Source: Engraulis encrasicolus
Taxonomy: Eukaryota > Chordata > Actinopteri > Clupeiformes > Engraulidae
Direction: 5' to 3'
Length of the DNA: 64,000 bases
NCBI RefSeq assembly: GCF_034702125.1
Contig: NC_085869.1
Coordinates: 53,704,714 to 53,768,713 of the forward strand
Shown: piece after piece, positions 37,508 through 63,606 of the stretch
How the letters are laid out: each line of letters starts with the position of its first letter
Numbering within the stretch: position 1 is the stretch's first letter
Notes under the pieces: generated by a model
Databases searched by the model: none
What the model saw: the letters and a program-made list of their open reading frames with translations, nothing else
What the model was told of the DNA's origin: nothing
Translations under genes and position numbers: made by a program

Positions 37508-40500
37508 CTGTCGCAATGTGAATGAACGATGCCTTGCCGACAGATAGGCAGTTTGGAGTCGCTATCAAATAACTCTCATAGAAGTCCCGACAGCGTGTCA
37601 CCTGATGAATGGCCAGCTCTGCACGCGGCTGAAGCGGACCATTATTATCCGCGCACCCGTCTGCGTTTATGTGATCAGTGGCCGATGTTTAATAGCTATA
37701 TCCTCAAGCCATCTCGTTTTTTCCCGTGATTGTAACCCTCTCGTCCGTTTCATAACTCCCCTGGTTGAGATCACAAACTTGCGAGCACACGTGAACTCGG
37801 ATAGTTTAGCGAAGTCGAACATTTTATTCTGAAACGTCGGGCTGCCTGTCAGCGAGAGGAAGGGGGAGAAAGATAGTTCAGCGGAGTTGAATGACGCATT
37901 GACACGTTTTATTGTGTGATGGGCCAGTTACTGTAGGCCTGCAGAATGACTATTCATTTTATGTCCAGTAAAACGGGTGTTTAGCATTGTCAATTAATTT
38001 TGTTCTACTGATGGCTGGTCGCACCGGTGCGCCTAAAAATATTTTTTAGGCGCACTATGGAAAAAAATGGGCGCATGTGCGACCAAATTGGTCGCACTCT
38101 GGAGCCCTGAAATAATTAGTAAGTTAATTGTTGATTAATCATATGGAACAAGTTCAGAAGCTCTTTGCTGTGTAAAATTCTTGTGCTGTATCTGGGGCCT
38201 CAGACCAATCACTCGATGCACTTCAACAGTTGCTGTAACATAGTGACTTGCACAGTTCCCATTAAGGCCGTGACTCACGTGTAGCGTCACAATTATGCAG
38301 GTCTTGAGCTGCATTGTGGACGACTGTCTGAATGAGGCAGAGAGGTGTGGGCTGAGGAGCCTGACCTTCCCCGCCATCGGCACAGGAAACCTGGGCTTCC
38401 CCCCGGTTGAGGTGGCCCGTCTCATGCTGGACGACGTCCTCAACTTTAGCCAGAAGAAGGGATCGAACAGCGTACAAGAGGTGGTTTTCACTCTGCACCC
38501 TAGCGATGCCAGAACAACACAGGTAAGCAGCACACAGTCAGCATTTTTTTATATCACAGATGGACTACCACAATGGTCTAAGCTTTTGTATGTGTCTTTT
38601 ACAGGCCTTTACAGATGAATTCAACCAGAAATTCTCAATTCAGGCGGCACCTGGCCACCAAAGCAGAGGTACAGCAGATGCTTTACCTGACACAAGAAAG
38701 GGTATAATATAATTAAGTACAATTATTATTAGTCCTAATTTCTTATTTTTTCTTTTTCTTTTCCTTTCTTTACTCTACATGTACTTGTTCTCAACTCTCA
38801 TTAAAATCAGCTTAAAAACAGCTTACGGTAGCTTAGAACGTATCAGTCCCATTTAAATTTTAACTGCATATCTTTCCTGTAGAGTAAATGATTGAGAATA
38901 ATATAATATTATTCTCCAAAATCTCTGTTTATCACAAGCCCCACCGAAATCACAGTAGCCTATCGAGTGGTCTTCGGTTTAACTGTTTGTTTTGTGGTTA
39001 ATGGTACCTTCTTCTATTCCATGATTAGCTCTTAGCTGGCGCAACTTACTTACTGTATGTCTTTTGCCAGGTCCATTCTCCAAGGTCACGTGCCCAAGCT
39101 CCGGACTGTGTCGGACCACTGTTGGACAAGTCGAGATTGAAGTTGAAACGGGGGACATCACTAAAGAGGACGCTGATGTTATTGTGAACTCTACTAATGA
39201 TACTTTTAACCTCAACTCAGGTAGGGAATCTGGGGTAATCCCTTGACATTTCCTTTTGGACGACTGCATGCTGCCTTCATTGATTTTGTGTCAGAGAATG
39301 TGAGAAATCGACAACATAAAAACACGTTTCCTGGTCTAAACAGGTGTCTCCAAAGCGATTCTGACTGCTGCTGGTCCAAATGTGATAGCTGAGTGCCAAC
39401 AACATGGTGAGTAACCTTCAGAGGTGCCAAGGTTCAGAAATTAACAAGGTCGGCAGGATCCAACCATGCTATGAATCGGGTGATTGAAATGAGCACTCAA
39501 GACAGACCAGGTTATCAGTGAGGGCCTTTTCAGTGTGGCAGGGTTTACTCACTGAACCTAGGACTGATATCTGGCAACCTATTTCTGAACATATTCAGGA
39601 TATTCTACCTGAGCCAAAGGCGTAATCCTATCGCATCTTGTAAGCTTCAATTGAAAATAGTCATTATGATGGTGTGTTTTTGGCAGGAAACAAACCAGGT
39701 GCAACAATGATTATGACCCAGCCTGGTAATCTGAAATGCAAGAAGATTCTTCACCTGAAAGGCCAGACGCAGCCCAACTTGATCCAGAAGAGTGTTAGCG
39801 ATGCTCTCTTGTTGTGCATTCAGAACAACATGAAGTCAGTCTCCTTTCCTGCTCTTGGCACAGGTAGGAGGGTCAGAGATTCAAAAAACATGGGGACTTG
39901 GTTTGTCTGTATACTGTATCTGTCAAATTCAAACACGTGATTCCCTCCTTGTCCACATGGCTTGTGTTTCTGCTTTTGTTTAATCATTGATAATGGTAAA
40001 AGTGAAGTGTTACACACATGGACAGGTTTTGATCAGATCCATACATTGTGTCAATTGCTTTGTTTATTACCTGCATTTGTATTTTTGGAGTTGTGCATTA
40101 TTTGTTGTACTATGTAGTGTATTGTACTGTACTGTGTATTTTGTATTATGCAGGTCAGGGCAATGTGGCTGCTGGGGTGGTGGCAGACGCCATGTTGGAC
40201 GCGGTGATAGACGTGGTGGGAAAGATGCCAGGGTCTTCGCTAGAGCTGGTCCGCATAGTGATCTTCCAAGCCCCCATGCTGCCCGAGTTCCACAAGAGCA
40301 TGCAGAGACGAGAGGGGTTAGGGCCGGGGGCGAAGCCGGGCGTGGTGTCCTGGGTCATGTGTAAGTCGTCCTGCATGCCTCTATTTCAAGTAGTGCCATC
40401 ACACATGTTCAGATTGTTAGCAAAATATTGAGTTCTCTCTATCATGTCACAAGCACTTTGCGGGACTTTTAATACAAAGTTCTATGGGTGCTGTTGTATA

Positions 40501-43500
40501 ATTTTCAAATAAAATTGCTGAAGAACTGGGGAAATCCTAGAGATAATGCCTGAATGTTTCTACGTATTTAGGGGATGTTTTGTTAGAGATAGTGGACATG
40601 GGGGCTTTGGTGCACAGTAGAAGAAATCAATTCACATTTTAGGTGGTTAAGTAGTCATGACACAGAGGTTTGTTGGAATATGCCATTGATCATGGAGCTC
40701 AATGACATGCTTGTTTGTTTATTTATAAATTCATTTCTTTTTTTTTCAATTGCAAGCAGCAACATGGTGTCTTGTGGTTTGGTATGGAGTGCAACATTAT
40801 GATATACTGCATAAAAAGATTAAAACAAAATGGCATCATACTGTGTCCAATGAATTAAAACTGCACCATCTGTTGTCACAGCGAGCCTGAAATCCCTCTT
40901 CACCGGAGGCCAGGACAAAGATGGCAAATCTTCAAGAGGCCAAAGAGGAGTCGTGGCCATCCAGTGCAAGGTGCTGGACCCCGCCTTCTTCCACATCTGC
41001 GGCGAGTCACGGGACAGCGTGGAACGCTTCAAGCAGTGGCTGGACGACCAGATTACCAAGGACCAGTTCACAGACACCATCTCCGACGAGATGCTCCTCA
41101 GCCTGGCCCCCGCTGACCTCAAGAGGATACAGGACCTACAGGTCAGGACTAAACTTAATGTACACTAGAGTGCCCTACAACACGGCTTCCCAAACTTAAC
41201 CATGCCAAGGCCCCCCATATACCGGTAGATTCCAGACAAGGCCCCCCTGGTATGGGCTGTGCCACACTATTTTTTTTTTTGTGCACCTGGTTTAACAACT
41301 TGATGAAATTGGTGCATTTCTAAAACCATTCAAGTACTACAGAAAGCATAATGCATATAAACATTGTAAAGAAGAAAATGATTCCACTGGGAGTGTTTAG
41401 CTTGCCCTTGGTTTATTTTAGATATTTAAGTTATTTAATGTATTCATTTATTGAGTTGATTTTACAATACTTTTCCTGCCAACCTGCTGCGGCCCCCCTG
41501 GCATCCCCTCGTGGCCCCCCGAGGGGTCCCCGGTCCCCACGTTGAAAACCACTGCCCTACAAAGACAAAGTTCAGTAAAGAAAAAGACTTTCAAAGTATT
41601 GCTGAAGGGGATGTTATGAAGACCATTTTCAGTCTAAACTCAGTTTTGAAAAAAAATGTTGTTACTGCACTTTAACTAGGGAGGGCAGTGTAGCACTTTC
41701 TTTTTTCAATTTCACCAGGGTAGTCACTTTGAGGCTGTTGCCTCTTTTTCAAGTGAGCCCTGGAGAGAACGCTAGACACAATGTAAAATATATACATACA
41801 ACAACATAGTGGAAAGGTGAAATATAGTAATTTAAAACAGATTAGACATGTGAGAGCTTCTGACATGGTTACTGAGAGAAAATGTACGTAAATGAGACAC
41901 CACACAATATGGACATACCAAGACCCTTTCAAAAGACATCATTGATTGAACTAAGTATTATACTTCTATAAAACATTGTTGGAAATGATGACACATGAAA
42001 TAAAGTAAAATAACATTTAAAGGAAAAGGGAAGAGGGCATTTATTACCATTTGGGACTGAAATATGTTAACTGAATTTGCAGGAGAAGCACGACGTGAAG
42101 ATCAGTTTGCACGAGCAGGACATGACAGGTGCAGGAGGTGACGACGCCACCACCCTCAACATTGAGGGGCTCAGCAGAGACGTGCTGGTGGCCTCCAGGG
42201 AGGTGTGTGGGATTTCAGACCTCACATGGACTAAACCAGTGACTCCGGATGAACTGAAGGCGTGGGAATGCAGGCTTTACTGGGGCTGGGTGGGGTTCTG
42301 TGCTCTCTTGAAGAGTTACTGAAATTATTTTTGGTTGGTAGTTTCAAATCCCAACACAAAACAAAGTTGTTATCAGATTGGTTTCTTTTAAAGACTCTGA
42401 CTTGATTTAAACGTATTCTTTATTAGTACCGGTACTCTTCTGCTTTTATCTTGCATTTTAAGCTTTTTATTCTCATTTCATCTGTTGTGCTTTTATTCTC
42501 TTATTCTTTGCAAAGCACATTGAGCTGCCTCTGTGTGAAATGCGCTATATAGCTGATGAACTCGCCTTGCCTCGCCACAGGTGCAGAGCATCCTGAAGAG
42601 GTGTAGGGAGCAGGAGAGCCTCAACAGGCAGATAGACCTCACCAGTAACCTGGTAGAGTGGCAGCACCAGGCCTCAGGCCAAGGCCAGTACCGGCCCTTC
42701 GACCCGCAGGACAACTTCAACCTGGAGCAGGCCAAGGAGGGCAGGCGAGCGTACGCGGACGTCACCATCGGGGGCCAGACGTGGAGGGTCCACCTGCCTG
42801 ACGGGCCAGCCACGGACCGCCACGGGAATCAGATCAAGATCAAGAGGATCGATAGACTTGGAGGAGGTAATCATTTAAGTACACCTAGTACTACTAAAAG
42901 TAATAATACACTCAAAATGTAACACGCCATACCTCAGAGAAAGACAATGGCGATTTTATCTCAATTTTGGCACATTTTGGATTACTAATTCGCGCAATAC
43001 CCTGCATTTGCTCCATGCTCATCTTAACACCAAAGAAGCTGCTAATAAAAATTTATTAAAGTGATGGAAGTTGGTATACTGCGATGCCTTTTGTCAGTAC
43101 ATATTTTCACTGTCAGTATCCTGTGAATGCTATTGCCCATAACCATAATGACCTCCACCCTGGTGATTTTCAAGGTGATGCCAATGTTCCAGACTACTGG
43201 GATGTCATGGCAACCAATACCCAGTGCCAGCTGTTTCCCCTGCAGCAAAAAACTCCAGAGTATGATGACGTTGAACAACGTTTCCGTGCCACTTGTCGCA
43301 ACAAAATTTTGAAGGTACTGAAATCAGTGTTCACAATTTTCCAAATGACCATTTGCCATTGACCAGTGTAGATGGTACCAGTTTAGTGTACTATCATTCT
43401 ATCATCTGCATCTACTGTATATTGATACACGTATGCTAATAGTATTTATATTGTGTATTTGGTCATAAAGATCGAGAGGGTACAAAACCCATACCTGTGG

Positions 43501-46500
43501 AGGAACTACAGTATCAAGAAACAACACATGGAAATGAAAAACGGCCACCAGAACAACGAAAGGAGACTGTTTCATGGGACAAGCCAACCAACTATAGACC
43601 ACATCAACCACAACGGCTTTAACCGCAGCTATGCGGGTAAAAATGGTAAATGGATTTTTTTGTCCTTAACAGAAAAATAAACTGTCTTTTTGGTAACTTC
43701 ATTGGGTTTGACGTGAGGCGGGGGAACTGGGGTTGTGCCCACTGACTTATATCATTGGTTGTGCTGGTCAAGCTTTGAGCTACGCAATACCATGGAATAA
43801 AATGTTAATTGCAAAATTTGACATGCAAGACCTCTTTCAGATGTTGCAGATGCTAACTTAGGTAAGTATCAGGAGTTGCTTCTGATAGTTTAGTTTTCAG
43901 TGTGAATTCAGCATGATTGGTCTGGGCTAAGCCATTCTTCTAACTTGCTAACAAATTTGGTTAATCCTGGCTGGCACAAAAAGCATTACAACTCTAAAAT
44001 GGCCCATCCCTTCACCCAATTTAATGTTGAAGTTGGTATTTGTTTGACAAACCTTACCTGTGCAAGACCTCCACAACAGGTCACTACCCTGGCCCACTAA
44101 TCCCAATGCATTGGCCCGATTGACCTTGATGTCAGCTACTTTAGTGTATGATTAACTAATGATTTTTTTTCTTTAAAAGTTTTAAAATCCTTTCACTCGT
44201 CAGTTGCTATTGTTGCTCCTAAATGACTCCCAGTCGAAGAGCCCCCGTTGAGCTGTAACTGTACGTGTACCCCACAAGTGATCTAAGCTACTGAAGCAAC
44301 AGAAGTCTTTATTTATCTATTATGGGTCGGCGAATAATGCGACCAAGGCAAATTTCCCAGGAGCTTCTGTGGTTAAAAGTCAGCCAATATTATATCATGG
44401 TACAGTGTATGTAACGGAGGCTAACTAGCAGAGTTGGAGTGGAACGTTAGTAAACCTCCCTCCCTAAAGCCTCATACATTGTCGATGCTGTCGGGCTGGG
44501 GGACTGGTCCTTTAGTCTAACGGTATCGTACTGTGCCTCCCATTTCCGAACCGATATAGTTGACAAGGTCGCATTTTCGCAGCCCCGAGGGGGGCGAACA
44601 GGTGCAAGATGACCTCCGTCACATGTACAGTATCACAGAAGTGAGTACTACCCTCACATTTTTGCATATTTGTAAGCTTATCTTTTCATGGGACATCATT
44701 AAAGAAATTTCACTTGGACACAATGAATAGTAACTTGTGTACAACATAGCCATTTGAATTTGTTCAATTAAAAAAAAAAAATCACAGCCATTAATGTTTG
44801 AACATGTACCCACAACAAGGAGTACACCCCTGGTTAAAATGCTGTACAACAGATTGTCTGAGGAAGGGCTCGGTTGGCCCAAAACATTACAAAATTAAAG
44901 GGAAGGTCATCTGTGTGCTTTTCATCCTTGCCTCACATTCAACTTTTACATTTTTAGTCTGCACCTAGCTTAAATAGATGCATATGAGATTTGAGTGAAA
45001 TCCTAGAGCGAGTATCATTTAGTAGTCACATTTCTATACATGTTGATATGTATGTTTCTTAAGGTGAAATTCAGCTTTCCAATGTTGACAGCATTCATGC
45101 AGCCCCAAACCATGCAAGTCCCACCAAACATGTTTGATTTTATAGATCAGAGACTTTTTTTGTTGTAAAATTCACTTGGTTGCCATCACACGTGCTTGTC
45201 ACCATGTAAAGCGAATTTGTTTATCATGGTCTCATCGGGTATGAACAGACTTAAAGGGGTATGCCACTATTTTGGGGCTTAATACAGCTAAAATCGTTGG
45301 CCAGGGTTTATAAAGGTGGTAAAGTGTCTTATTTTTCATGTAAGCCATTGTCTTGCTTTAAGACAAGTTAAAAGAAGGAGCATGTCGCTAAGCTAGTGAA
45401 AGTCAATGGATCCGTGTAGCATTGTAGCATGCTACACGGATCCACTGACTTTCACTAGCTTAGCGACATATTCCCTCTTTTAACTTGTCTTAAAGCAAGA
45501 CAACGCTTAACATGAAAAATAAGACACTTTACCACCTTTATAAACCCCAGTCAATGATTTTAACTGTATTAAGCCCCAAAATAGTGGCATACCCCTTTAA
45601 GGATATGGATCACTGGAACCACATTGTGAGACCAAAATAAACAAATCTGCTTTAGATGATGTCAAGCATGTGTGCTGGTAACAAAGTTAATTTCACAAAA
45701 AAATAAAGTGTCCCATCTGTTACGTCAAGCATGGTAGGGGAACTGACATGGTTTACTTTTGTGAGTACATGTTCAAAAAATAATTGCTGTATTCAGAGTT
45801 TTTTTTGAGTGAACAGCACATAGTAGTGGTTATACAAGTTTTACACAGGTTACTTTTCATCGTTTCAAAGTGAAATTTCTTTAATTTTGTCCTATGAAAA
45901 GATATACCACTCTGCAGAAATGTGAGGGGTGTACTCACTTCTGTGATACACTGTAATGAGCTATGATGCGGTTCGGTGAAGACCAATTGGAATGGTCATA
46001 TCTCTGAATGTCCCAGGCTGACAAACCAGAGCTGTTTTATGATTAGCTAAATTGAACATGTTAATATCACATACATGGTGAATACTGAAAATTCATGGCG
46101 AAACTTCAACTCTGTCGGCTGTTCGTTAGCTTTGGTCGTTTCTGGTGTTTACGAACTGTACCTGCTCATGGACAACATAAGACCATATGAGGCTGCTGTT
46201 TACCTAGACATAAATACAATGGCTGCTTACCACTTCTGCAAATAGAGGTCATTTCTAGGTGGCCTTTTACTGAAAAAGATCACACACACCTATTAATAAA
46301 TGTGTTTAGTGGTGTGCATTTTGTCTGCAACCAAATTACCCACCACCGGGGACAAAGTAATAAACTGATTTGAACTGATACCACAGTACGAATATCAGTC
46401 TTATAAAGCCACCATTCTTACTACCCAGGGATCTTTTTATCAACTGTCAAATTTAACCCTATGTGTGTACAATGGTGTGTACAATCAAGTTTTTATCTTA

Positions 46501-46795
46501 ATCTCTTACAGCTGCTGCTATTGGTAATGGCACCTACTTCGCAGTGAATGCTCAGTACTCAGCATCCAACACCTACTCCGTGCCAGACGGGCGGCGCCAG
46601 AAGTACATGTACCTGTGCCAGGTGCTCACGGGCGACTTCACGACAGGACGGCCGGGGATGATTGTCCCCCCAGCCAAGAGCAACACCTCTGCAGACCTCT
46701 ACGACACGGTGACGGACAACCCCCAAGCACCGTCCATGTTTGTTGTCTTCAATGACATTCAGGCATATCCCGAGTACCTCATCACTTTTCATTGA
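27859..46795 (+). CDS. parp14: PARP14: macrodomain mono-ADP-ribosyltransferase
   Basis: Nineteen exons: 27859-28039, 28124-28233, 28337-28367, 32425-32790, 32943-33170, 33798-36076, 36205-36438, 38301-38522, 38605-38701, 39071-39220, 39344-39406, 39687-39863, 40154-40360, 40882-41141, 42083-42202, 42581-42866, 43175-43314, 43471-43645, 46512-46795. They total 5610 nt, 1869 aa plus stop (human 1801). Order: N-terminal RRM-like region (FPVLVEGEW); Lys/Glu-rich segment (~115-175); KH-like repeats in the 2.3-kb exon, with [11 protein letters not shown] near its start; macrodomain 1 (~818-1003, [18 protein letters not shown]); macro 2 (~1045-1217); macro 3 (~1255-1448, DVIVNSTND); WWE (~1590-1670, LVEWQHQ); ART (~1675-1869) with LFHGT, GTYFAVN and [10 protein letters not shown]. 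His and Tyr are kept and no Glu fills the third site, as in mono-ARTs. Exon 9 could instead end at 38668. Known role: interferon-induced modifier in antiviral and STAT6 signalling. Confidence 0.96.
28337..28367 (+). CDS. parp14: parp14 exon 3, a 31-nt microexon
   Basis: Acceptor gtgaacag and donor GCAG|GTGAGT bracket 31 nt coding [10 protein letters not shown] plus one base. Its length is exactly what is needed to move from phase 0 (exon 2) to phase 1 (exon 4, D-G-D-E-A-S-P); joining exon 2 directly to exon 4 would hit a stop after 12 codons. The microexon is therefore supported by frame logic rather than by conservation. Confidence 0.7.
28370..29400. other. parp14 intron 3, first part, nothing recognised
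   Basis: Intron sequence with TAGGCCTA octamers at about 28635 and 29073 and a C-run near 28841. No exon or named element seen. Confidence 0.45.
29410..29830. repeat. Interspersed repeat, copy 1 (AGCCTGATGCTGC family)
   Basis: Shares agcctgatgctgc, cgcctggagc, gtatgttag, acacattctaatgcaag, cttttcccaaaa and gggcttaggcattcaac with 55010-55480. Family name unknown. It lies in parp14 intron 3. Confidence 0.6.
29881..29988. repeat. (TG)n microsatellite
   Basis: About 105 bp of GT repeat with GCGC variants at its right end, in parp14 intron 3. Confidence 0.97.
29989..30652. other. parp14 intron 3, middle part
   Basis: Moderately repetitive looking sequence (for example attctatttcattgttgaag and its approximate complement) but no ends or coding motif that I can name. 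Confidence 0.35.
30661..30837. mobile_element. Short hAT-like MITE with 8-bp duplication
   Basis: Left end CAGGGGTTCCCAAC, right end AGTTTGCGTATCACTG, flanks atttagtt (30653-30660) and atttggtt (30838-30845), 7 of 8 identical. 177 bp, non-coding. Confidence 0.8.
30846..31430. other. parp14 intron 3, nothing recognised
   Basis: Includes a GC-richer patch at 31085-31260 with no coding motif. Confidence 0.35.
31436..31655 (+). mobile_element. tRNA-derived SINE
   Basis: tRNA-like head with a B box (gggttgcaggtttgaatgcc), body cttgagcaaggcacctaacc ... attgctccagggattgtaac, and tail ggataaaagtgtcaag. This is a typical fish SINE layout and the best preserved copy here. Confidence 0.8.
31656..32424. 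other. parp14 intron 3, last part
   Basis: AT-rich intron leading to the pyrimidine-rich acceptor of exon 4 (tttttttttcatgcaaacag). No element recognised. Confidence 0.45.
32478..32610 (+). repeat. parp14: Coding minisatellite: Lys/Glu repeats in parp14 exon 4
   Basis: A purine-only stretch coding for three near-identical [11 protein letters not shown] units of 33-39 bp. It makes a highly charged, probably disordered linker between the N-terminal RRM-like part and the next folded part; unit number is likely to vary between individuals. Confidence 0.85.
33236..33591. mobile_element. hAT-like MITE with perfect 8-bp target duplication
   Basis: Ends CAGTGGTTCCCAAACTTT and AGTTTGGGAAACCCTG, flanked by atgtactt on both sides (33228-33235, 33592-33599). 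It sits in parp14 intron 5. Inner gcgcaccccc motifs recur near both ends. Confidence 0.93.
36499..38109. mobile_element. hAT-like element in parp14 intron 7
   Basis: Ends CAGGGCTCCAGACT and AGTCTGGAGCCCTG-like (actctggagccctg), with subterminal hairpins around ggtgcgcctaaaa and its complement. Flanks gaaata and aaataa are an imperfect duplication. The interior holds an AAT-rich run (36645-36735), GGAT repeats (36915-36950), a (TC)n run (37457-37505) and a tandem duplication of ~330 bp. No intact transposase. Confidence 0.75.
37038..37645. repeat. Tandem ~330-bp duplication inside the hAT-like element
   Basis: Both units begin gtgaattgggttttgtattt (37038 and 37363) and both contain cagtttggagtcgctatcaa and agctctgcacgcgg. 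The second has gained the (TC)n run. Small ORFs here are duplicated with the DNA and look non-functional. Confidence 0.8.
41181..41554. mobile_element. hAT-like MITE with perfect 8-bp target duplication
   Basis: Ends CACGGCTTCCCAAAC and GTTGAAAACCACTG, flanked by ccctacaa (41173-41180, 41555-41562). Short cggccccc-type motifs lie near both ends. parp14 intron 14. Confidence 0.88.
43646..44625. other. parp14 intron 18, first part
   Basis: Nothing firmly recognised. A stretch at about 44500-44610 has a tRNA-like look but no cloverleaf. Confidence 0.4.
44628..45953. mobile_element. Tc1-like remnant with nested palindromic MITE
   Basis: Ends CAGTATCACAGAAGTGAGTA and TACTCACTTCTGTGATACACTG with bordering TA (44626-44627, 45954-45955). 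Subterminal tgtgaggg copies match. After removing the nested MITE about 980 bp remain, too short and too broken for a working transposase. parp14 intron 18. Confidence 0.8.
45255..45596. mobile_element. TTAA-flanked, almost perfectly palindromic MITE
   Basis: Bordered by TTAA (45251-45254, 45597-45600). Arms of about 165 bp starting AGGGGTATGCCACTATTTTG pair almost completely around a centre near 45428 (ggatccgtgtagc ... gctacacggatcc). It interrupts the Tc1-like remnant, so it is the younger insertion. Confidence 0.9.
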
Positions 46796-47665
46796 GGAAA
46801 GGCAAAGGGAATTGATTGCCTGGACTTGTGCCTTCTTGTTGTTGGCACCTGATCACTTTTCAGCGAGGAAGCCAAAGGAATTCTACATGTTTAAGTTACT
46901 GACAGGTTTACACGCTTGATTTGCACTTTTCTTGTATTTTAGTTGGTGTTTTAGTTTCATGTTTGAAGTTAAAGATATTTGAATGTCTGAGATGAGGGAA
47001 GAAGTGTCTGAGTTTTTCAGATTAGTGCCTTGAAATGGTTTGTGAGAAGATTTAACAGTAGTCTATTAGTGATAATCAGTTTTGGCTGTAGTCTTCAGCT
47101 GGTGTCTTCAGTTTACCTTAGCCCTTTAAAGGTGCTATTTGGTATTTAGCATGGCATGTTTGTAGCGATTTATTTCCAGAATGTATGCTGTCCATCCACA
47201 AATGCTATATGTTTCAGGTATATTTTACCACCACTATCAATGTCCATCATCACCTTGAAATTTACACTTACAGTACACCTTACTGTATTTTGGTCAGAAT
47301 AGTAAATATTAGTTTACATTAATGAAAAAAAAAACCCGTTGTCAATGGGCAGCATACATTTTGAAAATAAACAACTAGAATGACATACTGTACCTTAATA
47401 TCAGGAGGAATTCACCCTTGCCTTCTCTTAACACAGCCCAGGACCCGCTTGCCTTAAATTTCAAAAGCACAATAGCCAAAGAGAAGAATGTCTGCTACTG
47501 TATGATAGTACATCAAGTTAAAAACAACAAAAACGTGTGTACATATAAAATACTTTCTAAATATTATTCAAGGAAGGATAATGGTTATGTTTGTGCAACA
47601 CCAATAATGTGCCTAACTTTTCCTTTCCTTCATGTGTAATAAAATGGTAAATAAATCCATAACAT
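46796..47665 (+). other. parp14: parp14 3' UTR
   Basis: Runs from the stop codon to AATAAA at 47638-47643 (a second at 47650-47655), giving a 3' UTR of about 870 nt. It includes the TTAA-type MITE at 47126-47398. Confidence 0.65.
47126..47398. mobile_element. TTAA-flanked MITE, copy 2
   Basis: Starts TTAAAGGTGCTATTTGGTA and ends near taccttaa, with inner similarity to 18410-18763 (ttccagaa...atgctg; taaatattagtttac). It lies in the parp14 3' UTR. Confidence 0.55.
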
Positions 47666-47746
47666 TACGCACCATATCAGTTGTAAGCAGTCTCTTTTTT
47701 TCACATCACAGAAATAGGCCAAACAAATTCACACACTGTGTTCTTT

Positions 47747-47752
47747 TTTATT
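47747..47752 (-). terminator. esyt3: Candidate esyt3 poly(A) signal
   Basis: TTTATT on the plus strand, AATAAA on the minus strand, about 760 bp past the esyt3 stop codon and roughly 100 bp from the parp14 poly(A) signals on the other strand. Confidence 0.5.
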
Positions 47753-48511
47753 CAAGGGCATCTGACCACCTGAGGTCAGAAGGGGTGTTTGTACTTTTAC
47801 ATATGTGATGCCTAAGCTAAAGGACATACAATTTAAGGTTTATTCACAAACTCCTCCTATTCTCAGAGAAAAATACCCGTCTGCCGTAATTGGAAGTTTT
47901 AGTGCAGTGAGTGCTCGTTAGCACTGATCAGTGGGTTAAAATGTCCCAGATAGGGAACGCTGTTTCTTAAAGTAGGGTTTTTTATGAAAAAGGTCAAACT
48001 TTTGCATTTATCTTTCTACATGTACTGTACAGGTTAGGTAAGAGAGCTATGACCATACACACATATAAAAAAAATACATATTCATTTTGACCTATACATG
48101 ATACAATTCTCGCACATTCAATCCACATAGTGCTTTGAAACATCTTTTTTTTACAAACATACATTAATTAAATACACACATGCATACAAAAGCCTCCTGC
48201 TGTAAGTAAAAGAATCTCTCTTGAGAACATTTGCATAGTATTGTTGTGAGTGAAGTTAAACTCTTTTTGACCTCAAGACATCTAAAAAAAAAAAAAAAAA
48301 GTTCTTGCTCCACTTGTTTTGCCACTGTGTTTGGGAGGGTTCAACTCTTTGAAAGAGCCTCCTTTTTCTTTACCTATATGGTTTTCTTCAACTCTGGCAG
48401 GGTAAGTTCAAACCTGTGCATGAAAGGGGGGGGAAATCGAATAGTGAATGACCTGTCCACAATGCTAATATGAACAACTTATTGACACTTCTATGTAACT
48501 GGAGAATGTTG

Positions 48512-63606
<15,095 letters not shown>

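Noticed and set aside
37086..37832. Several overlapping ORFs in parp14 intron 7
   Set aside because: They fall in the tandem duplication inside a hAT-like element; the copies carry the same frames by descent.
44500..44615. tRNA-like stretch (ttagtctaacggtatcgtac...)
   Set aside because: Resembles an A box, but I could not build acceptor, anticodon and T arms, and there is no proper B box.
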